Shown: one piece after another, positions 9,676-18,439 of the stretch | Numbering within the stretch: position 1 is the first letter of the stretch | How the letters are laid out: each line of letters begins with the position of its first letter | Assembly (NCBI RefSeq): GCF_014489415.1 | Contig: NZ_CP060822.1 | Location: forward strand, 3,147,501 to 3,211,500 | Length of the DNA stretch: 64,000 nucleotides | Source: Cylindrospermopsis curvispora GIHE-G1 | GTDB lineage: Bacteria > Cyanobacteriota > Cyanobacteriia > Cyanobacteriales > Nostocaceae | Direction of reading: 5' to 3' | The notes under the pieces: generated by a model | The model's input: the letters and a program-made list of their open reading frames with translations, nothing else | Databases searched by the model: none | Told to the model about the DNA's origin: nothing | Made by a program: the position numbers and the translations under genes

Positions 9676-10803
9676 TTAAGGTTTAAGCACAAAGTTAACT
9701 GTTGTTCTTACCCCTCTTCTACCCCCCTCCAAAGGTCTTAACTTCCATTCTTCTACCCCCTCCCTAGCAGCTTCATCCAGCTCATTATCACCACTGGGAC
9801 GATCCACAATTACAGAAGTAATATTACCATTACTATCTGCGTCCAGAATTAAATGAACAGTAGTTTTTGTGCCACTTCTACCCCGCCTTTTAGCTCCCTC
9901 CGGATATTTGAGGGGTGGACATCGGATACAATCCACACGACTTAGAATGGCACCGCTGTTGGGACTCGCTTTAGGGGTTGGTGTCTCCTCTATCTTTCTT
10001 GTATTCTCCACCCCATCACCATTTCCAATCCCATCACCATTCCCAACCCCATCACCATTCCCAACCCCATCACCATTCCCAACCCCATTACCATTCCCAA
10101 CCCCATCACCATTCCCAACCCCATTACCATTTCCAACCCCATTACCTAGTGGTGTTTGGGGAATATTATTTGCATCAGTTCCACCGATGGGTGTATTGTG
10201 AGCGTTTCCATCGCTGACGGTTGTTGGCTGTGCGATCGGTAACTTAGTGTTAGTGATACTCGTTACTAGAGGTTGTGTAATTTCTGTTTGTATAACTTTG
10301 GGTATTGGTAATTGAGGATTTAGTCTTCGACTTATCTCACCTCTCACTTTAGTAATAGGAGTAATTTTTAACCCTACTCTCCTTGTTGTGACCTGAGGAA
10401 TAGTTGAACTCAGTGGATATTTTACAACAGAATCCCCCTTATTTAAATTCTTAGGTTCAGGAATAGGATTATCCATACTAGGGAAAGTGGCCCTGGGCAT
10501 GAGAACCTTGAAGTTTTTATTACCAGTGATCTTTCCACCACCCAGACTACGGGATTTGCTCCCAGTTGCTGAGATTTTCATTTCTGGTGATTTGGTCGCT
10601 GTTTCCCTTACAGGTTCCTCAATAATTTCCAGTTCAACTACTTGTGGATTCTCTTGTTTAAATTTCCGTAATAATTCCCCAAAAACTAATCCTATCAAAC
10701 CAATATGTATTACGAAAGAGGCCATGACACTGTACATCAAAAAAGATTTTAGTGACCTGGCTTCTTTTTCTCGCTGTTTGAGAACTATCCTTGAAGATGC
10801 CAT
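9676..10803 (-). CDS. TonB-like energy transducer with Gly-Asn repeat
   Basis: This 375-aa protein has a cytoplasmic N-terminus, one membrane helix at about residues 21-48 ([20 protein letters not shown]), a long Pro/Thr-rich periplasmic linker, and a C-terminal TonB domain (about 285-375: [51 protein letters not shown]). TonB transmits proton-motive force from ExbB/ExbD to outer-membrane transporters. The linker holds 7-8 tandem copies of G-V-G-N-G-D/N encoded by an 18-bp DNA repeat. No exbBD or receptor gene is nearby, so the partner is unknown. An envelope-structural role is also possible. Confidence 0.85.
   Translation of the reverse strand: MASSRIVLKQREKEARSLKSFLMYSVMASFVIHIGLIGLVFGELLRKFKQENPQVVELEIIEEPVRETATKSPEMKISATGSKSRSLGGGKITGNKNFKVLMPRATFPSMDNPIPEPKNLNKGDSVVKYPLSSTIPQVTTRRVGLKITPITKVRGEISRRLNPQLPIPKVIQTEITQPLVTSITNTKLPIAQPTTVSDGNAHNTPIGGTDANNIPQTPLGNGVGNGNGVGNGDGVGNGNGVGNGDGVGNGDGVGNGDGIGNGDGVENTRKIEETPTPKASPNSGAILSRVDCIRCPPLKYPEGAKRRGRSGTKTTVHLILDADSNGNITSVIVDRPSGDNELDEAAREGVEEWKLRPLEGGRRGVRTTVNFVLKP
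10014..10146 (-). repeat. 18-bp in-frame tandem repeat inside the tonB-like gene
   Basis: Seven to eight units close to AACCCCATCACCATTCCC (plus strand) encode [12 protein letters not shown] or GIGNGD. Units differ at the D/N codon and at the CATTCCC/CATTTCC third positions. Copy number is likely to vary between strains by slippage without shifting the frame. Confidence 0.9.
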
Positions 10804-10866
10804 ACTTAAATATTAAACTTCCTAGCTCTGAAGAGACAGAGATTTGTTGAATAGTTCATAAATGTG

Positions 10867-10900
10867 ATCTCCTAGGCTGACACAAGTGCCAATAGGAGAT
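10867..10900 (-). terminator. Stem-loop downstream of petJ
   Basis: ATCTCCTA/TAGGAGAT with a nested GGC/GCC lies about 50 nt after the petJ stop on the minus strand. No T-run follows, which is common for cyanobacterial 3' ends. Confidence 0.45.
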
Positions 10901-10950
10901 GTTTGAGCGAAGAATACCGTTAATGGTAATTTAGTTTACTAGCAATAAAC

Positions 10951-11289
10951 TTACTTCTTCCAGCCTTTATCCGCTTGTTCTAGTACATAGGCTGCCACAT
11001 TCTCAATTTGAGCAGATTTTAGTCTCTTACCGAATGCTGGCATAGCACCTTTACCCTTTGTAACCTGAGAAACAATGGCTTCCTGGGAGTACATGCCATA
11101 CTTTTCTAAAGCCTCTTTTTTGAGTGTCTTAGCTGCATTGACTAAGTTTTTACCACCAAGATGACATTGGGCACAATTAGCTTTAAATACACTTGCTCCA
11201 GCTGCTGCATCCACTGCTAAAGCTGAATTGCTGAAGGCAAGTGTGAAAATTGCAATACCCAGTAGTAATACGGAAATAATTCTCTTCAT
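10951..11289 (-). CDS. petJ: Cytochrome c6
   Basis: This 112-aa preprotein starts with a Sec signal peptide of about 25 residues ending SNSALA, giving a mature protein of about 87 aa. The heme-binding motif CAQCH and the methionine ligand in [13 protein letters not shown] are present, along with the helix [16 protein letters not shown] typical of the family. Cytochrome c6 carries electrons in the thylakoid lumen from cytochrome b6f to photosystem I or to the terminal oxidase, replacing plastocyanin when copper is short. A transposase remnant lies upstream, so its promoter is confined to 11290-11403 or lies within former transposon DNA. Confidence 0.95.
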   Translation of the reverse strand: MKRIISVLLLGIAIFTLAFSNSALAVDAAAGASVFKANCAQCHLGGKNLVNAAKTLKKEALEKYGMYSQEAIVSQVTKGKGAMPAFGKRLKSAQIENVAAYVLEQADKGWKK

Positions 11290-11403
11290 GTGTTTTCTCT
11301 TTACAGCAAACTTGGATTTCGGAGTTAATGGAAATTTCCTCGTTTATTTTATTGGTCCTGTTTTCCATTAGTCAAACGACAGATGGTCAAACTTAGGCTG
11401 TCC

Positions 11404-11601
11404 TCAGGATGTATAAGTGAGTTTATGAGTGGCATCTCTCCGGATGCTTGATACGTTAGCTTGAGTTTTAGCCAGTTCAAAAATAGCCTTAGCGCGATTC
11501 TTAGAACCAAAGTTGTAATTATGTCTAGTTACTCCGCAATGTTGACGGAATAGAGTCTCCTGTTTGTTATTGGGTTTTAATTCCCAACATACCCATGACA
11601 A
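11404..11601 (-). pseudogene. Internally deleted TnpB (IS200/IS605 type) remnant
   Basis: A 65-codon frame begins with ELKPNNKQETLFRQHCG and VTRHNYNFG, the N-terminal pattern of one TnpB/OrfB group (K-P-N-x-K-Q, C-G-x-x-R, Y-N-x-G). It then jumps to KNRAKAIFELAKTQANVSSI and RRDATHKLTY, which corresponds to the mid-protein region usually about 150 residues further on (K-x-x-x-K-L-A-x-x-x-x-x-I-x-x-x-R-x-D-x-x-H-K-L). It ends in a stop without the RuvC or zinc-finger parts. It is therefore a dead fragment of an RNA-guided nuclease/transposon accessory gene. The family call rests on pattern memory. Confidence 0.7.
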
Positions 11602-11605
11602 AACC

Positions 11606-11624
11606 AGTCGGTTGAAAACCGACT
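11606..11624 (-). terminator. 8-bp hairpin between rpsN and the TnpB remnant
   Basis: AGTCGGTT-GAA-AACCGACT, followed on the minus strand by GGTTTTGT. It could terminate rpsN, whose stop lies 70 nt upstream. It could instead be the left-end hairpin of the former IS200/IS605 element, whose tnpB remnant starts just beyond it. Confidence 0.5.
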
Positions 11625-11693
11625 TGAGCTTTGATCCAGGACTATCCTAAGACATGGGTAACTGCTTGAGCTATATAATGAGATAGTCCCCGA

Positions 11694-11996
11694 TTACCAA
11701 CTAGACTTGACAACTCCAGGTAATAAACCTTGATGTGCCCATTCTCGAAGAACGTTACGAGATAATCCAAAGTCCCGGTAAACACCTCTAGGACGACCAG
11801 TCAACCAACAACGGTTTTGACGACGGGTAGGTGCACTGTTGCGGGGTAGTTGTTGAATTTTTCGGTGCACCTCTAGTTTTTCTAGAGGGGATTCTGTAGT
11901 TCTAAACTCTTCCAACAGTGCTTCTCGTTTGGTAGCATATTTTGCTGCTAACCTAGCGCGTTTCTTTTCGCGCTCAATCATGCTCTTTTTAGCCAT
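11694..11996 (-). CDS. rpsN: 30S ribosomal protein S14 (uS14)
   Basis: At 100 aa this is the long, zinc-free form typical of cyanobacteria and plastids. The N-terminus [19 protein letters not shown] and the C-terminus [20 protein letters not shown] followed by [20 protein letters not shown] are diagnostic. It binds 16S rRNA in the head of the small subunit. It stands outside the main ribosomal-protein operon, as is usual in cyanobacteria. Confidence 0.97.
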   Translation of the reverse strand: MAKKSMIEREKKRARLAAKYATKREALLEEFRTTESPLEKLEVHRKIQQLPRNSAPTRRQNRCWLTGRPRGVYRDFGLSRNVLREWAHQGLLPGVVKSSW

Positions 11997-12147
11997 AAAA
12001 ATCCAATTTATTAAAAGGCCGCATTCCCCATATTACATCCTACATTTACAGAAAGTCTCTATCAAGTCAAAGAAAATTCAAATTCATCCCTATATCAAGA
12101 TTTTAAATAATAGGCCCGCAGGGGAAACTTCCCAGAAATCAAACATA

Positions 12148-13065
12148 TTAACCCATTTGAGAAGTTTTCCCATTAAGATCAATAGAAAGAGGTAATACTG
12201 TGGATGTTATCCCCACTTTTGCCCAAGCACAGGTCATGGCTTGGACTACTCCAGGGGAGTGCGCGCTGTCCGTTAGAGCTAATAAGGTTGGACCTGCTCC
12301 ACTAATTACCATACCATAAGCACCAGCTTCTATCACAGCACTTTCCACATCATCATAACCGGGAATTAGAGATTGACGATAGGGTTGATGTAATTTGTCT
12401 TTTAAGGCAGCTTGTAACCATTCTTTCTGGTTGGTGGCTAGGGCTTGCAACAACAAACCAAAATGGGAAGCATTAAAAATTGCATCGTCACGACTAATTT
12501 CTGTCGGCAAAACTTTGCGGGCTTGGGATGTTGATAATTCAAAGTCGGGTATGGCTACTACTGGTATAATTTCAGAGTGCCACTTCACTGGACAAATTTC
12601 CCAACCCCTGCTGCTAGTGGCTGCTAGCTGACATCCCCCTAAAAAGGCAGGAACAACATTATCCGGGTGACCCTCTATTTCAATAGCTAATTTGATCACC
12701 TCCTCTGCAGATAGGGGTGAATCAGCTAGAATGTTACCCCCCACTAGTCCCCCCACTATGGCCGTGGCCGAACTACCTAAACCCCTGGCTAGGGGAACAC
12801 CTAAATTAATCTCAATTTCTACCCCTGGGGGTGTTTTATTTATACGCTCATACAGCTTAACAAATGCTTGATAAATTAAATTACTGCTATCAGTTTGAAC
12901 CTTTTCTGCTTCCTTACCATGAATCTTAATACACAACTTGGAATCACTTAGAGTGAACTTAAATTCATTGTATAACTGCAGTGCCGCACCAATACAGTCA
13001 AAACCAGGCCCTAAGTTGGCAGTGGTAGCTGGGACCTTAACAATAACATGAGAAATTATGGACAT
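12148..13065 (-). CDS. thrB: Homoserine kinase
   Basis: The product is 305 aa from the ATG at 13065. It is a GHMP-family kinase that phosphorylates homoserine in threonine synthesis. Motif 1 VKVPATTANLGPGFDCIG opens the protein, the ATP-binding loop is PLARGLGSSATAIVGG, and motif 3 is GMVISGAGPTLLAL. An in-frame extension reaches 13215, but it translates a transposon-like block (ACGVDKPDSVHAVPTTGSKH) unrelated to ThrB. The family start at MSIISHVIVKVPATT fits 13065. The nearby foreign block means the present promoter may have been rebuilt. Confidence 0.95.
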   Translation of the reverse strand: MSIISHVIVKVPATTANLGPGFDCIGAALQLYNEFKFTLSDSKLCIKIHGKEAEKVQTDSSNLIYQAFVKLYERINKTPPGVEIEINLGVPLARGLGSSATAIVGGLVGGNILADSPLSAEEVIKLAIEIEGHPDNVVPAFLGGCQLAATSSRGWEICPVKWHSEIIPVVAIPDFELSTSQARKVLPTEISRDDAIFNASHFGLLLQALATNQKEWLQAALKDKLHQPYRQSLIPGYDDVESAVIEAGAYGMVISGAGPTLLALTDSAHSPGVVQAMTCAWAKVGITSTVLPLSIDLNGKTSQMG

Positions 13066-13591
13066 GGAGACACAACGGAAAACTTTATATTGTCGATACT
13101 TTTCATGTTTACTTCCTGTTGTAGGGACAGCATGAACACTGTCGGGTTTGTCTACTCCACAAGCAATCTCGGTAGAGCTTACCCTTTGAGTCCAATGAAT
13201 TGGGACTAGTATCATCTTATTAGGGTAGCATATTTTTTTCTAACTGCAAGAGTCACTTTTCAACTCGACTTCAGGACATGGGTTCACCAGGTGGCGAACT
13301 TTTTTAAGAATATATAAATCCACCATCAAAGTTCAATATGGACATCTCTAATATAAAAATACTTCCCCTTTGTAATTGACTTTCGACTTTTAAAATTGCT
13401 TGATGTTTATGAGCGATCGCTATTAATCCCATAAAAACGATCCCAAATTACGGATTCCTACCTACCTAAGCAAGATGGTAATATTTTCTTATGGATAGGT
13501 ATCGCAAAAAATTATCGGAAATAGTTAAAAAATTGTTACAGAATTTTGTACAATGTCATCATCAAACAAATGAGTATTTTTCCCTATTGAC
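13066..13591. other. Intergenic region between thrB and ndhD2
   Basis: The left 150 bp is transposon-derived (see 13149-13200). The rest is AT-rich promoter DNA for ndhD2. A TACAAT box at 13549-13554 lies 37 bp upstream of the ndhD2 start, but I see no well-spaced -35 partner. A HIP1 site lies near 13413. No small open frame is convincing. Confidence 0.45.
13149..13200 (-). repeat. 52-bp block shared with 18307-18358 (likely tnpB 3'-end remnant)
   Basis: On the minus strand this block matches 18307-18358 at 46 of 52 positions, including an unbroken GGTAAGCTCTACCGAGAT run. In both copies one frame reads VSSTEIACGVD. That is compatible with the tail of a cyanobacterial TnpB followed by the element's right end. 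It abuts thrB. Confidence 0.7.
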
Positions 13592-15232
13592 ATGATGGTG
13601 AATAATTTTCCTTGGTTGACGACGATTATCGTCCTTCCCCTGATGGCAGCCTGCCTGATCCCCTTAATACCAGATAAGGACGGTAAAACAGTTCGTTGGT
13701 ATGCGTTAGGTGTGGCTGTTGCTGATTTTGCATTGATTTGTTATGCTTTTTGGATACACTATAGTTCAATTGATACGGGTTTTCAACTAGTAGAGAGTTA
13801 TAATTGGATGCCCACCCTAGGGCTGAAGTGGGCAGTAGCAGTAGATGGTATTTCTGCACCTTTGGTACTGTTGGCAGGGTTTGTGACCACCCTTTCTATG
13901 TTTTCAGCTTGGCAAGTGGACCGCAGACCACGCCTATTTTACTCCCTGATGTTGGTGTTATATGCAGCACAAATAGGAGTGTTTGTTGCTAAGGACTTGT
14001 TGTTATTCTTCATCATGTGGGAAGTGGAACTAATTCCCGTATATCTATTAGTTTCTATTTGGGGTGGTCAAAGAAGACGTTACGCCGCCACTAAGTTTAT
14101 CATATACACCGCAGCTGCTTCCATATTTATCCTCATAGCTGCTCTGGCCATGGGGTTATACGGTGGAGCTAATCTCAGTTTTGATGTTAGCGACCTAGCC
14201 AGCAAAAACTACCCTCTCACCCTACAATTACTACTGTATGCAGGATTGTTTATTGCTTTTGGAGTCAAGTTAGCAATTTTCCCCTTACATACCTGGTTAC
14301 CAGACGCACATGGTGAAGCATCTTCTCCTGTATCAATGATTTTGGCAGGAGTGCTGCTGAAAATGGGTGGTTATGGATTAATTCGCATAAATATGGAATT
14401 ACTACCGGATGCTCACATTTATTTTGCACCAGTAATAGCAGTCCTGGGTGTAGTGAATATTATCTATGGTGCATTAAACTCCTTTGCCCAAACGAATATG
14501 AAACGACGTTTGGCTTTCTCATCCATTTCTCACATGGGTTTTGTCCTCCTCGGTTTGGCTTCCTTTACCGATTTGGGTATGAATGGAGCAATGCTACAAA
14601 TGCTATCCCATGGATTAATCGCCTCCGTTCTCTTCTTTTTAGCTGGTGTTACTTATGACCGTACTCATACCATGGTAATGAAGGATATGGGCGGTGTTGG
14701 TCAAGCTATGCCCGTAGTATTTGCATTGTTTACCATGGGTGCCATGGCTTCCCTGGCTTTACCGGGAATGAGTGGTTTTGTAGGAGAGCTTTCCGTATTT
14801 GTGGGTGTAACCACTAGTGATGTTTATACATCCACTTTCTGCACAGTGACCGTTTTCCTCGCAGCTGTAGGTGTTATTCTCACACCGATTTATCTCCTTT
14901 CCATGTTACGTCAGGTATTTTATGGTAAGGATGCAGCTTTGACATGCGACATCACTAATGCGGGAATGGAGAATCAGGAAGACGAAGGAACCGCCTGTTT
15001 TGGTACTGATTGTCTTTTACCTAATCAGTCAGTTTACAGTGATGCCAAACCTAGGGAAGTATTTATAGCAGGTTGTTTCCTGGTATTAATTATTGGCATT
15101 GGTTTATATCCCAAGGTATTTATGCAAATGTATGATGCTAAAACCGTGGCTGTCAATGCCCATATTCGTCAGTCTTATACTGTTATCTCCCAAAGTTCTC
15201 CCAGTATTTACGCCCTGGCAAATCTTAGGTAG
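13592..15232 (+). CDS. ndhD2: NAD(P)H-quinone oxidoreductase subunit 4, NdhD2 type
   Basis: This 546-aa membrane protein has about 14 helices and is a proton-pumping antiporter-like subunit of the thylakoid NDH-1 complex (respiration and cyclic electron flow). Family blocks include [59 protein letters not shown] and [14 protein letters not shown]. The charged Glu in helix 5 and the Lys in [10 protein letters not shown] are present. The variants [20 protein letters not shown] and a Cys-rich insert near residue 450-470 point to the D2 paralogue rather than D1; that is inference. Either ATG at 13592 or GTG two codons later could be used. It converges with thrS. Confidence 0.93.
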   Translation: MMVNNFPWLTTIIVLPLMAACLIPLIPDKDGKTVRWYALGVAVADFALICYAFWIHYSSIDTGFQLVESYNWMPTLGLKWAVAVDGISAPLVLLAGFVTTLSMFSAWQVDRRPRLFYSLMLVLYAAQIGVFVAKDLLLFFIMWEVELIPVYLLVSIWGGQRRRYAATKFIIYTAAASIFILIAALAMGLYGGANLSFDVSDLASKNYPLTLQLLLYAGLFIAFGVKLAIFPLHTWLPDAHGEASSPVSMILAGVLLKMGGYGLIRINMELLPDAHIYFAPVIAVLGVVNIIYGALNSFAQTNMKRRLAFSSISHMGFVLLGLASFTDLGMNGAMLQMLSHGLIASVLFFLAGVTYDRTHTMVMKDMGGVGQAMPVVFALFTMGAMASLALPGMSGFVGELSVFVGVTTSDVYTSTFCTVTVFLAAVGVILTPIYLLSMLRQVFYGKDAALTCDITNAGMENQEDEGTACFGTDCLLPNQSVYSDAKPREVFIAGCFLVLIIGIGLYPKVFMQMYDAKTVAVNAHIRQSYTVISQSSPSIYALANLR

Positions 15233-15249
15233 ACCCCACAACCCCCGTC

Positions 15250-17082
15250 CTAAAAGTTGCTATAGTTGATTATGGAATCCTGCATTTTCTCCACAACTTT
15301 TTCGACGGGTATTAGCCCTAGTTCACCAGATGCACGGGTGCGAATACTCAGAGAATTACTTTCCACCTCTTTGGCACCTACTACCGCCATCACGGGTATT
15401 TTAGCCTTCTCCCCATTGCGGATTAATTTGGCCAGGCGATCGCCACTTAGGTCTGCTTCCGCTCTGATTCCCAGCTCTGTCATTTTCCCAGCTATTTCTT
15501 TGGTGAACTCAATTTGCTGTTCACCAACTGGTAGCAGTCGAATTTGTACTGGTGCTAACCAGAGAGGAAAATCCCCTGCATATTCTTCAATTAAAATGCC
15601 AATCAGTCTTTCTAGGGAACCAAAGGGAGCTCGGTGAATCATAACTGGGCGTTTTCGTGACCCATCCTCCGCCACATATTCTAGGTTAAACCTTTCTGGT
15701 AGATTGTAGTCCACCTGTACTGTTCCCAATTGCCATTCTCTTTCTAAAACATCGCTGAAGATAAAGTCCAGTTTTGGACCATAAAAAGCTGCTTCCCCTA
15801 TACCCTCAAAGTGATCCATTCCCAACTGCTGCACCGCACGACGAATTGCTCCCTCTGCTTTATCCCAAACTTCGTCTCCACCAATGTATTTATCACTGGT
15901 CGGATCTCTAAAACTCAATCTCGCTTTAAAATTTTTCAGTTGTAAACTTCTAAATACGGTCAAGATTAAATCCACAACATTTAAAAACTCCCCATCTAAT
16001 TGCTCTGGTGTGACAAATAAATGGGAATCGTCCACGGTAAAACCTCGCACCCGGGTTAAACCCCCTAACTCACCGGACTGCTCATAACGGTAAACTGTGC
16101 CAAATTCTGCCAACCGCATGGGTAATTCTCTGTAAGAACGCAGTTCACTTTTATATATTTGAATATGAAAGGGGCAGTTCATGGGCTTGAGGACAAAACC
16201 CTGGTCTAGGGCTTTTGATTCCTCATTTTCAGCCATCATGGGAAACATATCTTCTTTGTATTTTTGCCAGTGGCCTGATGTTTTAAATAAATCTACTCTA
16301 GCAATATGGGGGGTAACAACTGGTAAATAACCCCTTTTTAACTGTTCTTTTTTAAGAAAATCTTCTAATATGCTTCTCAATAAGGCACCTTTCGGGGTCC
16401 ACAAGGGTAAACCTGGACCTACAGGGTCAGAGAAAATAAATAAACCCAATTCTTTACCAATTTTACGATGGTCACGTCTTAAAGCTTCTTCTTTGCGACG
16501 TTTATATTCTCCTAGCTGTTCGGGGGTTTCCCATGCGGTGGCGTAAATACGCTGTAATTGGGCCTTGGTTTCATCACCACGCCAGTAAGCACCTGCAACG
16601 CTTTCTAATTCAATAGCTTTGGGGTTGATATCCTTAGTATTTTCTACGTGGGGACCTGCACATAAATCCCACCATTCATCCCCTAGGTGATAAATAGTGA
16701 TTGGCTCTTGTTTAATATCCGCCAAAATCTCTAATTTATATGGCTCCTGAATTTTTTCAATCCGTTTTTTGGCTTCCTCTCGACTGACTTCTTCCCTTAT
16801 CACAGGTAATTTACGGTTAATAATCTTCACCATTTCCTTTTGAATGGCTTTTAAATCTCTATCGCTAAAGGGCTCTGGGTTATCAAAGTCATAGTAAAAA
16901 CCATTCTCAATCCACGGACCTATGGTTACTTGCGCCTTGGGAAACAGCTTTTGTACTGCCATGGCCATCACATGGGAAGCAGTATGGCGAATTTTTTTTA
17001 AGATCTCTGATTCGCTAGTCTTGGGTAAATAAATTTTTTCCGCTGGTTTTTCTAGATTTTGAGCTTCTTGATTTGACGACAT
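15250..17082 (-). CDS. thrS: Threonyl-tRNA synthetase without TGS domain
   Basis: This 610-aa class II synthetase charges tRNA-Thr. The second additional (editing) domain is intact with H33-TAS-H37 and CAGPH. The catalytic core shows GLPLWTPKGALLR (motif 1 region), PMNCPFHI (zinc Cys), TRVRGFTVDDSHLF (motif 2) and HRAPFGSLERLIGILIEEY (motif 3). The anticodon domain is VQIRLLPVGEQQIEF to the end. The N-terminal TGS domain of bacterial enzymes (about 60 residues) is absent, so the protein starts almost directly at the editing domain. That is known for cyanobacterial forms. It is transcribed divergently from the DUF2605 gene. Confidence 0.96.
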   Translation of the reverse strand: MSSNQEAQNLEKPAEKIYLPKTSESEILKKIRHTASHVMAMAVQKLFPKAQVTIGPWIENGFYYDFDNPEPFSDRDLKAIQKEMVKIINRKLPVIREEVSREEAKKRIEKIQEPYKLEILADIKQEPITIYHLGDEWWDLCAGPHVENTKDINPKAIELESVAGAYWRGDETKAQLQRIYATAWETPEQLGEYKRRKEEALRRDHRKIGKELGLFIFSDPVGPGLPLWTPKGALLRSILEDFLKKEQLKRGYLPVVTPHIARVDLFKTSGHWQKYKEDMFPMMAENEESKALDQGFVLKPMNCPFHIQIYKSELRSYRELPMRLAEFGTVYRYEQSGELGGLTRVRGFTVDDSHLFVTPEQLDGEFLNVVDLILTVFRSLQLKNFKARLSFRDPTSDKYIGGDEVWDKAEGAIRRAVQQLGMDHFEGIGEAAFYGPKLDFIFSDVLEREWQLGTVQVDYNLPERFNLEYVAEDGSRKRPVMIHRAPFGSLERLIGILIEEYAGDFPLWLAPVQIRLLPVGEQQIEFTKEIAGKMTELGIRAEADLSGDRLAKLIRNGEKAKIPVMAVVGAKEVESNSLSIRTRASGELGLIPVEKVVEKMQDSIINYSNF

Positions 17083-17280
17083 CGGCTGTTGGTAGCTTTT
17101 AAATTAATGTTGACAGAACTAGTTTTGATAAGAAATATCCTATGATTCTCCTAATTTACCAAAATATCCGCTGGGGGGAAGCTCTCTTTATCTATTTTTT
17201 CTTTGAGAAAATTTACAGATTGTAAAGTTTTATGAATAGAGTTAATATAAGAGTGACTTTTAGAAATATACTTTTCATAT

Positions 17281-17592
17281 ATGCCAGAATCTAACCTTTC
17301 GGCCTCCCAACTGTTACAATCACTGCTAGAACCACTTTTAGAGGATTTTGAATATTGGTTTGCCCGCTCCCAGCAATTGTTGGAAAATGAGAAAATCTCA
17401 TTTATGACTGAACAGGAACAGTCCGATTTACTTGACCGAGTTAAACAAGCACAACTAGAGGTAAATACATCCAAGATGCTATTTAATGCTACTGGTAAAC
17501 AGGTGGGACTAGATATGGCAACCTTAGCCCCCTGGCATCAACTTTTAGGTGAGTGCTGGAGAGTGGGGATGCGCTATCGTCAAATAAAATAA
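17281..17592 (+). CDS. DUF2605 family protein
   Basis: A 103-aa soluble, mainly helical protein. The blocks LLQSLLEPLLEDFEYWFARS, LLENEKISFMTEQEQSDLLDRV and DMATLAPWHQLLGECWRVGM match my memory of the cyanobacterial DUF2605 family, whose function is unknown. It is followed about 300 bp downstream by a DUF2973 gene, the pairing typical of these two families. The promoter lies in the divergent thrS spacer. Confidence 0.8.
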   Translation: MPESNLSASQLLQSLLEPLLEDFEYWFARSQQLLENEKISFMTEQEQSDLLDRVKQAQLEVNTSKMLFNATGKQVGLDMATLAPWHQLLGECWRVGMRYRQIK

Positions 17593-17751
17593 CACCAAAA
17601 TTTCAGGTTTAGAATCTTAACATTATTTTCATAAAAAAATAATGTGTCCCGTGCTACGTTGGTGCTAATGCCTTTGAAAATACCAGCACATAGACTATTT
17701 TACTTTTCTTACTTTTGCCAATTAATTACCAGTGAGAAAAGTTTAGGGAAT

Positions 17752-17835
17752 TATAGCCGTAGCTACCCGGGCGAAGGTAAGCCAGAATGCCTATCCAGCA
17801 ATCACTTTCAGCTATGGTCTATGGCGTTCTGGCTC
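17752..17835 (+). repeat. Dispersed repeat family, copy B, with 12-bp inverted repeat
   Basis: Aligns with copy A (5937-6014) from TATAGCCGT onward. It also contains AGCCAGAATGCC (17780-17791) and GGCGTTCTGGCT (17823-17834), which pair over 12 positions with one G-T. It sits just upstream of the DUF2973 ribosome-binding site and may influence its leader. Confidence 0.6.
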
Positions 17836-17888
17836 AATACATACAATATAAAACTTTAAAATTTGTTATCTTAGTGGAGGATAAGTTG

Positions 17889-18200
17889 ATGTTACACTTA
17901 CTGTACATTGTAGCTTTTACAGCTTTAGCATTTATTGCTGTCAGTAATTTAATTAGAAACCTAATTATGTTCAGTTTTGACCGTTCTTATCCTCACAAAA
18001 CGGGGGTTAATCAACGTGGTTTTGGTTATTATGGAACCAACTCCATACCCCATCCAGAGTTATTGGATGATTCGGGTAACTTAATCAAGGAGCCACTTTT
18101 AGTAATGCGTTCTATTAATGTGGAGGATGCACGTCAGCATTTAGATGCGCTATATGAATCTTCCCCTGGGAATAAAATTGAGAGTTCGGAAGATGCTTAG
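17889..18200 (+). CDS. DUF2973 family membrane protein
   Basis: The product is 103 aa from the ATG at 17889, which has the strong Shine-Dalgarno GTGGAGG 8 nt upstream. The longer frame from 17787 lies in repeat DNA and is rejected. Residues 1-24 form one membrane helix (LHLLYIVAFTALAFIAVSNL). The following part has RGFGYYGTNSIPHPELLDD and LLVMRSINVEDARQHLDALY, characteristic of DUF2973. Its role is unknown. It probably forms a transcription unit with the upstream DUF2605 gene. Confidence 0.82.
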   Translation: MLHLLYIVAFTALAFIAVSNLIRNLIMFSFDRSYPHKTGVNQRGFGYYGTNSIPHPELLDDSGNLIKEPLLVMRSINVEDARQHLDALYESSPGNKIESSEDA

Positions 18201-18250
18201 TTGTAGTTAGATGGTGTTCAAAGATTAGAAACTATTTAAAAACAAGTAAA

Positions 18251-18270
18251 GGCTTACCCTAGGGTAAGCC
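18251..18270 (+). terminator. Hairpin after the DUF2973 gene
   Basis: GGCTTACCCTAGGGTAAGCC is a perfect palindrome about 50 nt past the DUF2973 stop, followed by CTCATTTAG. It is a good candidate for the 3' end of the DUF2605-DUF2973 unit. Confidence 0.6.
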
Positions 18271-18306
18271 CTCATTTAGTTAAGTTTTGAAGGAATTCAG
18301 ATTCCG

Positions 18307-18358
18307 ATTCGTTCGGATCAAACGGTAAGCTCTACCGAGATAGCTTGTGGAGTAGACA
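18307..18358 (+). repeat. 52-bp block shared with 13149-13200; frame ends in stop at 18386
   Basis: This is the plus-strand copy of the transposon-like block. Its frame reads TVSSTEIACGVDIETTMRK and then TAG near 18384. After the stop comes CCAGA-(10 nt)-TCTGG, a small hairpin. The arrangement of reading-frame tail plus structured 3' end resembles the tnpB/right-end junction of IS200/IS605 elements, where omega-RNA is encoded. The rest of the gene is gone. Confidence 0.6.
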
Positions 18359-18439
18359 TTGAGACTACGATGAGGAAGTAGGTAGTCCAGATCTGTAAAG
18401 GTCTGGGTAGCTTTGGGTAGATCCTATAGAGCGGAAAAA

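Noticed and set aside
10014-10146. CRISPR-like array
   Set aside because: The 18-bp units are directly adjacent with no spacers and keep the reading frame of the TonB-like protein.
9869-10217. Two plus-strand frames of 110 and 79 codons opposite the tonB-like gene
   Set aside because: They are translations of the antisense of the 18-bp repeat (SPFPTP- and HHHSQP-type runs).
13066-13215. N-terminal extension of ThrB to 13215
   Set aside because: The added residues come from the repeat shared with 18307-18358. The family N-terminus fits the ATG at 13065.
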